Shown piece after piece: positions 1-8,460 of a DNA stretch of 39,848 nucleotides. The position numbers and the translations under genes are program-made. Each line of letters starts with the position of its first letter. The first letter of the stretch is position 1. The notes under the pieces were generated by a model. That model searched no databases, was not told the DNA's origin, and saw only the letters and a program-made list of their open reading frames with translations. This stretch comes from Anaerolineales bacterium (GTDB lineage: Bacteria; Chloroflexota; Anaerolineae; Anaerolineales; Villigracilaceae). The stretch lies in contig JAFGKO010000209.1 of NCBI GenBank assembly GCA_016928525.1, positions 1-39,848 of the forward strand, given 5' to 3'.

Positions 1-1
1 C

Positions 2-1222
2 GGCGTCGACCCGGTGGGCGCTTGCGTGGGTATCAAAGGTGTCCGTATCCAGGCCATTGTCAAGGAATTACACGACGAGAAGATCGACATTATCCAATGG
101 GACCCCGATCCCGTTGTTTATATTTCCAAGGCGATCAGTCCGGCGCGTGTCACCGGGGTATATCTTTCGGAGACGCCCGATGCGGGCCGCACAGCGACCG
201 TTGTAGTACAGGAAGACCAGCTGAGCCTGGCGATTGGCCGCGATGGGCAGAATGCCCGCCTGGCTGCCAAGTTGACCGGCTGGCGCATCGATATCAAATC
301 ACTGATCGAGGCGGCAGGCGATGCGGTCCAAAAGCTGCAGACGGATGGTGAACTGGCTAAGCTGCTCCCGAGCGTGGTCGAGACTATTCCGGCTATCGAA
401 CAGATCCTGACCAAGAAGGCTGAAGGCCGTCCGGTTACACCTGAAGAATACACACAAATGTCCCAGTTCGTGGACCGCGTGGAACGTCGCACCATCCAGA
501 TTCAGGAAGAAGCAGCCCGTGTTGAAGAAGAACGAGTTGTGGCTGCCCGTGCCGAAATCCCGGTTGCAGCCTTTGCGATGTCGATCTATGATGCCGGCAT
601 AAAGGAACACATCCTTAACATTCTGACCGAGGCTGAGTTCGAGACCGTCGGCGATTTGATGCTGGCTTTGAAGGTGGACGCGGATAGAGTGTTAGGCCTG
701 GCGGGGATTGGCCCCAAGGCGATGGAGAACATCGAAGCGTCGTTGTCTGCGTTGACCTTCCCTGAACCTGAGCCAGAAGCCGAACCAGTCGCAGTAGCGG
801 AGGAGACTCCGGCCGGCGAACAGGTAGCAGAGCCTGAAGCAGTTGTTGAAGCGCCCGTGGAAGAGGCGCAAGAGGCGTCGTTGCCGCAGGCGGAGGTCCA
901 ACCGGAAGCAGTTTTGGAAGGTGTCGAAGCGCCCGCGGAAGAAAAAGTCAAAGAGAAAAAGCACAGGAAAGATGAGGAAGCGATTTCCGAGGATTCTGAC
1001 CTGGTGAAAGATGATGTGTCGCTGGATGAATTGTTTGCTTTGAAAGAAATGTTCCAGACAGGGCGCGTCGACGATGAAGAAGAGGAATCTTCTGACGATA
1101 AGAAGAAGGGTAAGAAGAAAAAGAAGAAACACGTCGAAATTGAGTACGATGAAGAGCTTGGCGAAGTTGTCGCGCGCAAGAAGCACAAGCGTGGCGAGGA
1201 TGGCTTCGAGGAAGAATGGTAA
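2..1222 (+). CDS. nusA: Transcription termination/antitermination factor NusA, 5' partial
   Basis: The frame is open to the window edge, so the N-terminal and S1 domains lie outside. The visible 406 residues begin in the first KH domain ([12 protein letters not shown]) and continue through the second KH domain ([15 protein letters not shown]). Next come a helical segment and a helix-hairpin-helix-like domain near residues 195-250 ([16 protein letters not shown]). NusA binds RNA polymerase and nascent RNA and modulates pausing and termination; this is family knowledge. The last ~150 residues are odd: a long Glu/Ala/Val/Pro stretch, then a Lys-rich patch and an acidic end (GFEEEW), probably disordered. 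The gene heads the classic nusA-ylxR-infB-rbfA cluster. Identification is secure, but the function of the tail is unknown. Confidence 0.97.
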   Translation, partial: GVDPVGACVGIKGVRIQAIVKELHDEKIDIIQWDPDPVVYISKAISPARVTGVYLSETPDAGRTATVVVQEDQLSLAIGRDGQNARLAAKLTGWRIDIKSLIEAAGDAVQKLQTDGELAKLLPSVVETIPAIEQILTKKAEGRPVTPEEYTQMSQFVDRVERRTIQIQEEAARVEEERVVAARAEIPVAAFAMSIYDAGIKEHILNILTEAEFETVGDLMLALKVDADRVLGLAGIGPKAMENIEASLSALTFPEPEPEAEPVAVAEETPAGEQVAEPEAVVEAPVEEAQEASLPQAEVQPEAVLEGVEAPAEEKVKEKKHRKDEEAISEDSDLVKDDVSLDELFALKEMFQTGRVDDEEEESSDDKKKGKKKKKKHVEIEYDEELGEVVARKKHKRGEDGFEEEW

Positions 1223-1255
1223 TTTTAGTGCCCTCACGCCTTACAACTCTTAGCC

Positions 1256-1290
1256 TACAGGTACAGCGCCTACTGGGACATGTGCCTGTA
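1256..1290. repeat. Inverted repeat between nusA and ylxR
   Basis: Arms TACAGGTACA (1256-1265) and TGTGCCTGTA (1281-1290) pair at 9 of 10 positions around a 15-base loop. There is no T-run behind it, so it is not a convincing terminator. It may be an RNA processing hairpin or a worn palindromic repeat. Confidence 0.5.
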
Positions 1291-1321
1291 AGGGTAGAGG
1301 GGAGGCTGAGGGGAGATTAAG

Positions 1322-1648
1322 GTGGCTAAGAAAACTGCTCAACGCGTAAAACACATCCCGCAGCGGACTTGCGTAGGTTGTCGCACGGTCATGCCGAAAC
1401 GTCAACTGGTACGCATTGTCCGCTCGCCCGATGGGGTGCAGGTAGACGTAACGGGAAAACTGGCCGGACGTGGTGCTTATATGCACGACCGACGCTCCTG
1501 CTGGGAGCGGGGCTTGAAGGGCGCACTGGCGCATGCGTTGAAGACAGAATTATCCACTGAAGACCGAGAGCGTTTGCAGGCATATCTGGAAACGCTCCCG
1601 GAAGAAGAGTCCGGTGAAGTGAGCGTGGACGGAACGAAGACCATGTGA
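1322..1648 (+). CDS. rnpM: YlxR/RnpM family RNA-binding protein
   Basis: A 108-residue basic protein with the YlxR signature: RTCVGCRTVMPKRQLVRIV near residues 15-33, then a GRGAYMHDRRSCW segment near residues 49-61. The family lies between nusA and infB in many bacteria. In Firmicutes it has been reported to bind RNA and modulate RNase P. The start is a GTG preceded by a purine-rich GAGGGGAGA stretch; no better start lies upstream. It sits 99 bases after nusA and 105 before infB and is probably cotranscribed with both. The acidic C-terminal end (LPEEESGEVSVDG) is not part of the core domain. Family assignment is firm; the RNase P role in this organism is inference. Confidence 0.93.
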   Translation: MAKKTAQRVKHIPQRTCVGCRTVMPKRQLVRIVRSPDGVQVDVTGKLAGRGAYMHDRRSCWERGLKGALAHALKTELSTEDRERLQAYLETLPEEESGEVSVDGTKTM

Positions 1649-1696
1649 ACGATTGATTTTCGCTCAAGTGGCACTTTTTACTGCAAACCGGACCTG

Positions 1697-1721
1697 GCTT
1701 CGCAAAAATGGGGGGCGAAGC
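1697..1721. repeat. Hairpin upstream of infB, resembling half of the thyX palindrome
   Basis: GCTTCGC (1697-1703) pairs with GCGAAGC (1715-1721). The first part, GCTTCGC followed by A's and TGGGGGG, resembles one half of the palindrome embedded in thyX at 10059-10089, with two extra A's. It may be a degraded copy of that repeat or an ordinary hairpin in the infB leader. Confidence 0.45.
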
Positions 1722-1753
1722 ATTCTATGTGAAAATCTACCAGGAGGTGGCAT

Positions 1754-3535
1754 ATGAGCGAAAATGGGCATAAGATTGAACTCCCAGCCAGCATTGTGAT
1801 TCGTGATCTGGCGCAAATAATAGAACAAAGCCCTATCGATATCATAAAAAAACTGATGAGCAACGGTGTGATGGCGAGCATCAATCAGGCAGTGGATTTT
1901 GATACTGCTGCGATTGTTGTTGCCGAATATGGGTTTGATGCTATCCCGGAAATACTTGAAGAAGAGGAAGCCAAGGAAGAAGTCGGTGAGATCCCGTACT
2001 GGCGTCAGTTGATCGCAGATGAGGACGAATCTAAACTTGTCGCGCGCGCGCCGGTAGTCACCATCCTTGGGCATGTCGATCATGGTAAGACTTCCCTGCT
2101 GGACGCCATCCGCGAGACGAACGTGGCAGAAGGCGAGGCAGGCGGCATCACCCAGCATATCAGCGCCTATCAGGTTGAAATGAAAGGGCGCACGATTTCC
2201 TTCCTGGATACGCCCGGTCATGCGGCTTTTACGGCCATGCGCGCGCGTGGCGCCCAGGGTGCGGATATCGTAATTCTGGTGGTGGCCGCGGACGATGGCG
2301 TCATGCCGCAGACCAAGGAAGCCATCGCGCACGCCAAGGCAGCGCGCGTGCCGATCGTTGTGGCCCTGAACAAGATGGACAAGGCCAACGCTAACCCTGA
2401 CCGTGTCAAGCAGCAACTGGCCGAGCAGGAACTCGTCCCGGACGAGTGGGGCGGCAATATCATGGTCATCCCGGTCTCCGCCAAGCAAAAAGAAGGCATC
2501 GACGATTTGCTGGAAGCGATCCTGCTGGTGGCCGACAATACCGACATTCGCGCCAATCCTGCTGGACGCACGATTGGAACGGTCATCGAGGCAGAGGTGG
2601 ACAAGAGCAAGGGCACGGTGGCAACCCTGCTGGTCCAAAATGGAACGCTTCAATCCGGGGACATTGTAGTTGCTGGCACCTCTTACGGGCGTTTACGCGC
2701 CCTGTTCGACTTCCGTGGAAAGCCTGTTAAAAAGGTGGGCCCGTCCACGCCAGTGGGCGTGATGGGACTGAACGATGTTCCTGCGGCAGGTGACGTTTTC
2801 CGGGTTGTTGCGTCAGATAAGGAAGCCCGTGATATTGTTACCCAGCGCCTTGATGAGCAGAAGCAAAAGGCTCAGGCTCGCAAGAAGGCTTCCCTGGAAG
2901 ATCTGTTCGCGGCCTATAAAGCTGGCGAAGCCAAAGAACTCAGCCTGATCATCAAGGCCGACGTACAGGGCTCGCTTGAGCCGATCATGTCGGAAGTGGA
3001 AAAGCTGGGCAAAGGCGAGATTGGTGTCAACGTTTTGTATGCAGAAACTGGTAATATTGGCGAAAATGATGTCATGCTGGCCTCTGCTTCGAAGGCTATC
3101 GTCATTGGTTTCAGCGTGCAGGCGGATGTGGCCGCCCGTCGCTTGGCCGAAAAAGAAGGCATTTCGATCCGCCTGTATGACATCATCTATCGCCTGACTG
3201 AGGACATCGAGAAGGCCCTCAAGGGTATGCTCGAACCAGTGGTGACGGAGAAAAACATTGGCCGCGCCGAAGTGCTGGCTGTCTTCCCAATCTCGAAAGT
3301 TGGTAAGATCGCCGGTTGTAAAGTGCGCGAGGGCGAGTTGCGCCGAAATGCCAAAGTGCGCCTGTACCGCGGTGAAGACTTGCTCTTTGAAGGCGAAATG
3401 TCTTCACTCAAGCATGAAAAAGAAGATGTACGCGAAATCCGAACCGGATTTGAATGTGGGGTTGGCTTGAAGAACTTCCACGACATCGAAGTAGGTGACG
3501 AACTCGTGTGCTACGTTTTGGAAAAATCGTCGTAG
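1754..3535 (+). CDS. infB: Translation initiation factor IF-2
   Basis: This GTPase places initiator tRNA on the 30S subunit and promotes 50S joining. The protein has 593 residues, a short form of IF-2: after a small N-terminal IF2_N-like segment (residues ~10-65) it goes straight to the G domain. G motifs are clear: GHVDHGKT (106-113), DTPGH (152-156) and NKMD (~206-209). Domain II, the linker helix and the C-terminal fMet-tRNA-binding domain follow (GKIAGCKVREGELRRNAKV, GFECGVGL). The ATG has a near-perfect AGGAGG site seven bases upstream. The long repetitive N-terminal extension seen in E. coli IF-2 is absent. A large antisense frame over the 5' half is a coding shadow. Confidence 0.98.
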   Translation: MSENGHKIELPASIVIRDLAQIIEQSPIDIIKKLMSNGVMASINQAVDFDTAAIVVAEYGFDAIPEILEEEEAKEEVGEIPYWRQLIADEDESKLVARAPVVTILGHVDHGKTSLLDAIRETNVAEGEAGGITQHISAYQVEMKGRTISFLDTPGHAAFTAMRARGAQGADIVILVVAADDGVMPQTKEAIAHAKAARVPIVVALNKMDKANANPDRVKQQLAEQELVPDEWGGNIMVIPVSAKQKEGIDDLLEAILLVADNTDIRANPAGRTIGTVIEAEVDKSKGTVATLLVQNGTLQSGDIVVAGTSYGRLRALFDFRGKPVKKVGPSTPVGVMGLNDVPAAGDVFRVVASDKEARDIVTQRLDEQKQKAQARKKASLEDLFAAYKAGEAKELSLIIKADVQGSLEPIMSEVEKLGKGEIGVNVLYAETGNIGENDVMLASASKAIVIGFSVQADVAARRLAEKEGISIRLYDIIYRLTEDIEKALKGMLEPVVTEKNIGRAEVLAVFPISKVGKIAGCKVREGELRRNAKVRLYRGEDLLFEGEMSSLKHEKEDVREIRTGFECGVGLKNFHDIEVGDELVCYVLEKSS

Positions 3536-3543
3536 ACAAGTAT

Positions 3544-3565
3544 AGGCGGGGACAACTCGCCTTTT
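3544..3565 (+). terminator. Weak terminator/attenuator hairpin after infB
   Basis: AGGCGGG (3544-3550) pairs with CTCGCCT (3556-3562), with one G-T pair and a five-base loop, followed by TTT and an A. It lies between infB and rbfA, nine bases before the rbfA start. It could lower readthrough into rbfA or simply cap the mRNA segment. Confidence 0.4.
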
Positions 3566-3573
3566 AATGGATT

Positions 3574-3936
3574 ATGCCATCAGGAATTCGGCTTCAACGT
3601 ATTGCGGATCGTATCCGTCAAGAACTCTCGGAAATGCTCATCCGGGAGATCAGTGACCCGCGCCTGCAACAGATTTACGTCACAGATGTGAGAGTGGACC
3701 GTGAACTGGCTTTTGCGGATATCTACGTTTCGGCAGTCGAGGGGGCAGAGCGGTCCGCGGAAATCCTGGCTGGCTTGAAGAGCGCCAGCGGTTTTATGCG
3801 CCGGGCGCTGGCTGCGCGGGTTGAATTGCGTACCTTTCCGCGCCTGCGTTTCCACTGGGATCCGACCCCTGAACACGCCGATCATATCGAGAGATTGCTG
3901 GCGCAATTGAAAGCTAAAAACACTTCACGGAGTTGA
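3574..3936 (+). CDS. rbfA: 30S ribosome-binding factor RbfA
   Basis: RbfA is a small KH-type protein that binds immature 30S subunits and assists 16S rRNA 5'-end maturation and cold adaptation. The 120-residue protein shows family hallmarks in order: an opening R.QRIADRIRQELSEML helix, ISDPRLQQIYVTDVRVDRELAFADIYVSA, an FMRRALAARVELRTFPRLRF segment, and a C-terminal D.T.EHADHIERLL helix. It follows infB by 38 bases and precedes the DHH gene by 10, as in many genomes. The ATG lies inside the expected context, although no strong ribosome-binding site precedes it. Confidence 0.95.
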   Translation: MPSGIRLQRIADRIRQELSEMLIREISDPRLQQIYVTDVRVDRELAFADIYVSAVEGAERSAEILAGLKSASGFMRRALAARVELRTFPRLRFHWDPTPEHADHIERLLAQLKAKNTSRS

Positions 3937-3946
3937 TATAAAGAGA

Positions 3947-4903
3947 ATGCCTGGAGATATCATCGCAGCGATCAAAGAACGCCTGGAAATCGCTCAAAAA
4001 GTATTGATTACCTCACACGTCCGCCCGGATGGTGATGCCATTGGTTCCCTGATCGGGTTGGGCCTGGCTTTGCAGAACGCTGGCAAAACCGTCCAGATGG
4101 TGCTGGCTGACGGTGTACCGTCAAGTTTTCGGTTTTTGGAGGGCAGTGACCAGGTCCGCAAAGAACCGGAAGGAGATTTTGACACGTTCATATCCGTCGA
4201 TTGCGCCGATTATAAACGAACGGGCAAGCCGTTCGAGTCTTTCCGTCAACCGGATATAAATATCGACCATCACATCACGAACGAACGTTTCGGTGACTTG
4301 AATTTGATCGAGGGCCAGGAAGTTGCTACCGCGGCCATCCTGACCAAGTATCTGCCTGCCTGGGGCTACGAGATCACCCAACCAATTGCAGCCGCCCTGT
4401 TGATTGCGATCATTACCGATACGCTGGGCTTTCGCACATCCAATATGACGCCTGAAGCTCTGCGGCAGGCAGCCACCCTGATGGAAGCCGGCGTGAACAT
4501 GCCGGAGCTATATATGCGCGGACTTGTTCGTCGGTCATTGAGTGCCTCGCGTTATTGGGGAGCCGGGCTTTCGAAACTTGAAAGTTCCAATGACATTGTG
4601 TGGAGCACACTGACGCTGGATGATCGCAAGACGAGCGGTTACTCCGGTAACGATGATGCCGACCTGATCAATGAAATTTCAGCTATCGACGACAAAAAGG
4701 TAGGTATAATTTTCGTGGAACAACACGACAAACATGTTAAGATATCCTGGCGCGCTATGCAAGCGGGAATCGATGTTTCGCCGGTTGCCAAACATTTTGG
4801 CGGCGGCGGGCATGCAGCTGCAGCCGGTGCAGATATCCCAGGCGCGCTGAACGAGATTCAACCATTAGTACTTAAGACCACGAAAGAAATGTTGGGTCTT
4901 TAG
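3947..4903 (+). CDS. nrnA: DHH/DHHA1 phosphoesterase, NrnA-like (oligoribonuclease/pAp phosphatase)
   Basis: The 318-residue protein has the two-domain DHH architecture. The DHH domain has SHVRPDGDAIGS (~residues 24-35), a VDCAD motif and the signature IDHHITNERFGDLN (~104-118). The C-terminal DHHA1 domain ends with the substrate-binding GGGGHAAAAGADI loop (~285-297). Members degrade nanoRNA and dephosphorylate 3'-phosphoadenosine 5'-phosphate with Mn2+. Position between rbfA and truB is the standard context for NrnA. The general DHH-DHHA1 call is very firm; the exact substrate preference is inferred from context. Confidence 0.93.
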   Translation: MPGDIIAAIKERLEIAQKVLITSHVRPDGDAIGSLIGLGLALQNAGKTVQMVLADGVPSSFRFLEGSDQVRKEPEGDFDTFISVDCADYKRTGKPFESFRQPDINIDHHITNERFGDLNLIEGQEVATAAILTKYLPAWGYEITQPIAAALLIAIITDTLGFRTSNMTPEALRQAATLMEAGVNMPELYMRGLVRRSLSASRYWGAGLSKLESSNDIVWSTLTLDDRKTSGYSGNDDADLINEISAIDDKKVGIIFVEQHDKHVKISWRAMQAGIDVSPVAKHFGGGGHAAAAGADIPGALNEIQPLVLKTTKEMLGL

Positions 4904-5014
4904 TGCCGCAACCAGTTAGAATAGTAGGAATACTTTGAAGTTTACCCTTTGTTACGCGGCAAATTCCCTTACCACTGAAGATTGTTGCGGTACTAGCCAA
5001 AAAATCGATAAATG

Positions 5015-5023
5015 TGTGATAAT
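5015..5023 (+). promoter_or_regulatory. Possible extended -10 promoter upstream of truB
   Basis: TGTGATAAT matches an extended -10 (TGnTATAAT) at all but one position. No convincing -35 lies at proper spacing. The 156-base gap between nrnA and truB, unusually large for this cluster, makes an internal promoter plausible. Confidence 0.35.
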
Positions 5024-5059
5024 AAGACAAGAAAAGGATGATTTAGGAGGAATTTGAAT

Positions 5060-5986
5060 ATGAACAGTCAAGACGTAAAGAATGCCATCTCCGGCGTTTT
5101 GGTCGTTGACAAACCTGTCGGCATGACTTCCCACGATGTGGTGCAAGCCATTCGCAATGGGACAGGTATTCGACGTGCCGGGCATACAGGGACGCTCGAT
5201 CCGCGTGCATCGGGAGTGCTGGTCATCTTAATTGGCCCGGCCGTGCGCCTGAGCGAGTTTGTGTCTGCCTCCGATAAACGCTATCAAGCCATCATTCGTA
5301 TGGGTAGTTCTACTGATACCTATGATGCGGATGGCAAATTCACCAGTCAGGATAAGCCTGTCAATGTGACTGAAGAAGAGTTTGAGAAAGTGCTCAAAAC
5401 TTTCGAAGGGGAGATCGAACAGGTCCCGCCGCAACACTCGGCGGTCAAGGTGCAAGGGCGGAAGGCTTACGAAATGGCTCGCAAGGGCGAGGAAGTGGAA
5501 CTCGAGCCACGCATCATTCAGGTACATCACCTGGAAGTGCTCGAATGGGCTCCCCCTGAAGTCGTTGTAGATGTGCATTGCTCTTCCGGTACCTACGTCC
5601 GCTCGTTGGCGAATGACCTGGGTGAAACCCTCGGCACGGGCGCGTATCTGGTCGGTTTGCGCCGTACCAAGAGCGGACGCTTTACTCTGCGCGATGCTGT
5701 GCCCCTACGCAAACTACAGGAAGCTTTCGCGGCGGGGAACTGGTATCAATATCTCATCCCTGCTGCCGAAGCGCTGGGTGATTGGGAGGCCAGGGAACTC
5801 AATCCTGACGAAGTGGAAGAAGTTCGCCATGGGCACCGCGTCAAAGCTGACCCCGAGACCGCCCTGGGCAAGATGGTGCGCGGCGTAAGCACCCAGGGTG
5901 AACTGGTCGCTTTGCTGGAGTGCATGGAAGGCGAAGAAGGCGCCCTCGAGTGGCAGCCTAAGAAGGTCTTTTTCCAGTCTGGTTAA
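5060..5986 (+). CDS. truB: tRNA pseudouridine(55) synthase TruB
   Basis: TruB isomerises U55 in the T-loop of tRNAs. The 308-residue protein begins with VLVVDKPVGMTSHDVV and has the catalytic motif GHTGTLDPRASGVL, whose Asp is the nucleophile. The YQAIIRMGSSTDTYDADG segment, VPPQHSAVKVQGRKAYEMAR and the C-terminal CSSGTYVRSLANDLGE motif are all typical. I chose the ATG at 5060 over an in-frame TTG at 5054 because AGGAGG (5045-5050) is nine bases from the ATG but only three from the TTG. It lies between nrnA and ribF, a frequent arrangement. Confidence 0.97.
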   Translation: MNSQDVKNAISGVLVVDKPVGMTSHDVVQAIRNGTGIRRAGHTGTLDPRASGVLVILIGPAVRLSEFVSASDKRYQAIIRMGSSTDTYDADGKFTSQDKPVNVTEEEFEKVLKTFEGEIEQVPPQHSAVKVQGRKAYEMARKGEEVELEPRIIQVHHLEVLEWAPPEVVVDVHCSSGTYVRSLANDLGETLGTGAYLVGLRRTKSGRFTLRDAVPLRKLQEAFAAGNWYQYLIPAAEALGDWEARELNPDEVEEVRHGHRVKADPETALGKMVRGVSTQGELVALLECMEGEEGALEWQPKKVFFQSG

Positions 5987-5990
5987 CACA

Positions 5991-6028
5991 ATGTAGTAGC
6001 GACTTGAGTCGCAAATGTACGACTACAT
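5991..6028. repeat. Compound palindromic repeat between truB and ribF
   Basis: Outer arms ATGTAGT (5991-5997) and ACTACAT (6022-6028) enclose a perfect inner hairpin GCGAC-TTGA-GTCGC (5999-6003, 6008-6012). The two-level symmetry in an intergenic gap looks like an interspersed palindromic repeat rather than a terminator, since no T-run follows. Confidence 0.6.
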
Positions 6029-6064
6029 CAATCCTGGCTCGATGCCCGGGAAGCCGTTACTACA

Positions 6065-6985
6065 ATGGTTCATTATCGCTCTCTCGATCAGGTAGATTTA
6101 AATAATTCCTGGCTTACGATTGGCGTCTTTGATGGCGTGCATCGCGGGCACCAGGAAATTCTGGCGAATTTGACAGCAGGCGCCCATGAAAATGGTGCGC
6201 CTGCTGTTGTGCTTACCTTTTGGCCGCATCCGGCCGTGGTACTGGGCAAAAGGAATGACCTGAAAAGCCTGTCTACGCCTGGAGAGCGTGCAGACCTGCT
6301 CGGCGAGCTGGGCGTGGATGCTGTTATTACCCAACCTTTTACCTCTGAATTCGCGAAACTCTCTGCGTTGGACTTCATGCGCCTCGTCTCCAAACGCCTG
6401 GGTCTGCGCTCGTTATGGATAGGCTATGACTTTGCCCTGGGCCACAACCGTGAAGGGAACCTGGAACGCCTGACCGAGATCGGGAGTGAGTTGGGGTACA
6501 ACGTGCAGGCTATCGGTGCGGTGGTGAATGGGGAGGATGTGCTCTCCTCCAGCCTGATCCGCCAGCGCATCCGTTCCGGGGATGTAGCTCGCGCAGCCGA
6601 AAACCTGGGCCGTTTCTACGCTTTGAGCGGACTGGTCGTGCACGGCGATGGGCGCGGGCGTAGGATCAACATTCCCACTGCGAATATCGATTACCCCAAA
6701 GACAAGGTCATCCCCGCCAATGGGGTCTATGCCACCTGGGCCTGGGTGGGCGGCGAGCGCTACCCGGCGGCCACCAACATCGGCATCAACCCGACCTTCA
6801 CCCCTGACAAAGAGACACCCAACGTGGAAGCCCACCTCCTGGATTTCGACCGCGATCTGTACGACCAGGAAGTGAAACTGGAATTCGTCGAATATTTGCG
6901 CGAGGAATTGAGATTCGACAGCGTGGAGGCACTGCTGGAACAGATCCACGCGGATATTGGGAAAACGAGAGAAATTCTGAAGTGA
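6065..6985 (+). CDS. ribF: Bifunctional riboflavin kinase/FMN adenylyltransferase
   Basis: RibF phosphorylates riboflavin to FMN and adenylates FMN to FAD. The 306-residue protein carries the N-terminal nucleotidyltransferase domain with TIGVFDGVHRGHQEIL (~residues 19-34; HxGH-like) and a later SSSLIRQRIRSGDV. The C-terminal riboflavin kinase domain has GDGRGRRINIPTANID (~196-211), NGVYATW, and EFVEYLREELRFDSVEAL near the end. Length is normal for the family. It ends in a good intrinsic terminator, closing the nusA-ribF cluster. FAD made here is the cofactor of the ThyX encoded 2.3 kb downstream, although the two genes are separated by a foreign-looking module. Confidence 0.96.
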   Translation: MVHYRSLDQVDLNNSWLTIGVFDGVHRGHQEILANLTAGAHENGAPAVVLTFWPHPAVVLGKRNDLKSLSTPGERADLLGELGVDAVITQPFTSEFAKLSALDFMRLVSKRLGLRSLWIGYDFALGHNREGNLERLTEIGSELGYNVQAIGAVVNGEDVLSSSLIRQRIRSGDVARAAENLGRFYALSGLVVHGDGRGRRINIPTANIDYPKDKVIPANGVYATWAWVGGERYPAATNIGINPTFTPDKETPNVEAHLLDFDRDLYDQEVKLEFVEYLREELRFDSVEALLEQIHADIGKTREILK

Positions 6986-6986
6986 G

Positions 6987-7022
6987 AAGAGATGGTTACC
7001 TTGCAGGTGACCGTCTCTTTTT
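6987..7022 (+). terminator. Rho-independent terminator after ribF
   Basis: GAGATGGTTACC (6989-7000) pairs with GGTGACCGTCTC (7006-7017), including two G-T pairs, around a five-base loop, followed by five T's. It begins just behind the ribF stop codon. Confidence 0.85.
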
Positions 7023-7090
7023 GTATGCAGATCTGGTGAACGACAAAGATTCCGGAATGTGCAAAAAGATGAGGGTGATAAAATAGGACT

Positions 7091-8458
7091 ATGAAGATTA
7101 GAGAAACGCAATTAGCTTTTAATTTTGAGGAAGTTCAACGGAAAAACGCGATCGGGAAAAATGTGCGTTTAAACAATGGAAACGCAAACAAGTTAAATCC
7201 ACAAGATCGCACAGTACATGATTGGTATCGGTTTGTCTTGTCTTTTCCTCCGCATTTGGTAAGGAATTATCTGGTTGACTTTAAACTAGACCAAAACAGT
7301 GTTGTTCTCGACCCTTTTTGTGGCACGGGTACAACCTTGGTTGAAGCCAAGTTTCAAGGGGTTGAGTCCATTGGTTTAGAAGCACATCCTTTTGTCCATT
7401 TTGCTGCATCTACGAAGGTTAATTGGAGTATTGCCCCTGATCTCTTGTTGGAAAACTCACAGGAAATTGCCTACACGGTTCTAAAAGTATTTGAAAGTCA
7501 AGGTTTAAGTGATGAGTACGTTCTGGCAGGTACAAAGCAAGATATTCAACTGAGAAGGCTAGAACCTGATGTGCACAAATTGCTTCTCAAGAATTCAATC
7601 AGTGAGATTCCGCTACATAAAACTTTGGTCCTTCTCGATATTTTAAAAGAGTATGAAAAAGAAAATTTTTACGCACATTCGATCTTGGCTCTTGCAAATG
7701 CTTTGGTATATAAAATAAGCAATCTTCATTTTGGTCCTGAGGTCGGCGTTAGAAAGCCTAAAAACGATGTTGCTGTAGTCGCAAACTGGTTGGTAGAAAT
7801 AGAAAAAATAGCAAATGATCTAAAGTTAATTCAGAGTGAATCATATCCTGCCTCAAAGGTATTTCTGGGTGATTCGCGTGAGATAGGGAATATATTGAAT
7901 ACAGAATCCATTGATGCAGTGATAACTTCCCCACCTTATCCAAATGAAAAAGATTACACACGAACCACTCGCCTGGAAACGGTGTTGTTAGGTTATGCAA
8001 AAGACCGAACTGAGTTGAGGAGATTAAAAAAGAATCTGGTTCGGTCAAATACAAGGGGAGTTTATAAGGATGATAACGATGATCAATGGATAGCTGCACA
8101 TCCAGAGATACAGAGAATCGCCGATGCAATTGAAAAACGGAGAATAGAATTGGGGAAAGAATCAGGTTTTGAAAAATTATATGCCAGGGTTACGAAACTG
8201 TATTTTGGGGGTATGGCTCGACATCTTTCTGATTTGGGCCCCATTTTGCGCCCTGGCGCTCGGTTAGCTTATGTTGTTGGTGATCAAGCGTCATATTTGC
8301 GAATAAAGATAAAAACAGGCGAAATCTTAGCTGATATTGCAAGCACGCTAGGCTATCAGGTTGAAAGGATAGATCTTTTTCGCACGAGATTATCAACAGC
8401 TACCAAAGAGCAGTTACGCGAAGAAGTTGTAGTTCTCAGTTGGAAAGGAAAGAGATAA
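7091..8458 (+). CDS. DNA methyltransferase of a probable type II restriction-modification module
   Basis: This 455-residue protein has an AdoMet-binding motif I, DPFCGTGTT, at residues 74-82 and an amino-methyltransferase catalytic motif IV, TSPPY, at 279-283. Such enzymes methylate adenine N6 or cytosine N4 in DNA. A WYRFVLSFPPHLV segment (~45-57) precedes motif I. The order is motif I, about 200 intervening residues, then motif IV; the long intervening block could hold target recognition. The gene is visibly richer in A and T than its neighbours, with many AAA, GAA and TTT codons, suggesting transfer. It is followed after 2 bases by a predicted endonuclease, and the pair lies between two hairpins. 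Recognition site and N4/N6 specificity cannot be read from sequence. Confidence 0.9.
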   Translation: MKIRETQLAFNFEEVQRKNAIGKNVRLNNGNANKLNPQDRTVHDWYRFVLSFPPHLVRNYLVDFKLDQNSVVLDPFCGTGTTLVEAKFQGVESIGLEAHPFVHFAASTKVNWSIAPDLLLENSQEIAYTVLKVFESQGLSDEYVLAGTKQDIQLRRLEPDVHKLLLKNSISEIPLHKTLVLLDILKEYEKENFYAHSILALANALVYKISNLHFGPEVGVRKPKNDVAVVANWLVEIEKIANDLKLIQSESYPASKVFLGDSREIGNILNTESIDAVITSPPYPNEKDYTRTTRLETVLLGYAKDRTELRRLKKNLVRSNTRGVYKDDNDDQWIAAHPEIQRIADAIEKRRIELGKESGFEKLYARVTKLYFGGMARHLSDLGPILRPGARLAYVVGDQASYLRIKIKTGEILADIASTLGYQVERIDLFRTRLSTATKEQLREEVVVLSWKGKR

Positions 8459-8460
8459 GG

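Noticed and set aside
1664..2653. Long open frame of 329 codons on the minus strand opposite infB
   Set aside because: The plus strand encodes unmistakable IF-2 throughout; the antisense product resembles no family and reflects codon bias.
5054..5059. TTG at 5054 as the truB start
   Set aside because: It is only three bases from the AGGAGG site, while the ATG at 5060 is nine bases away.
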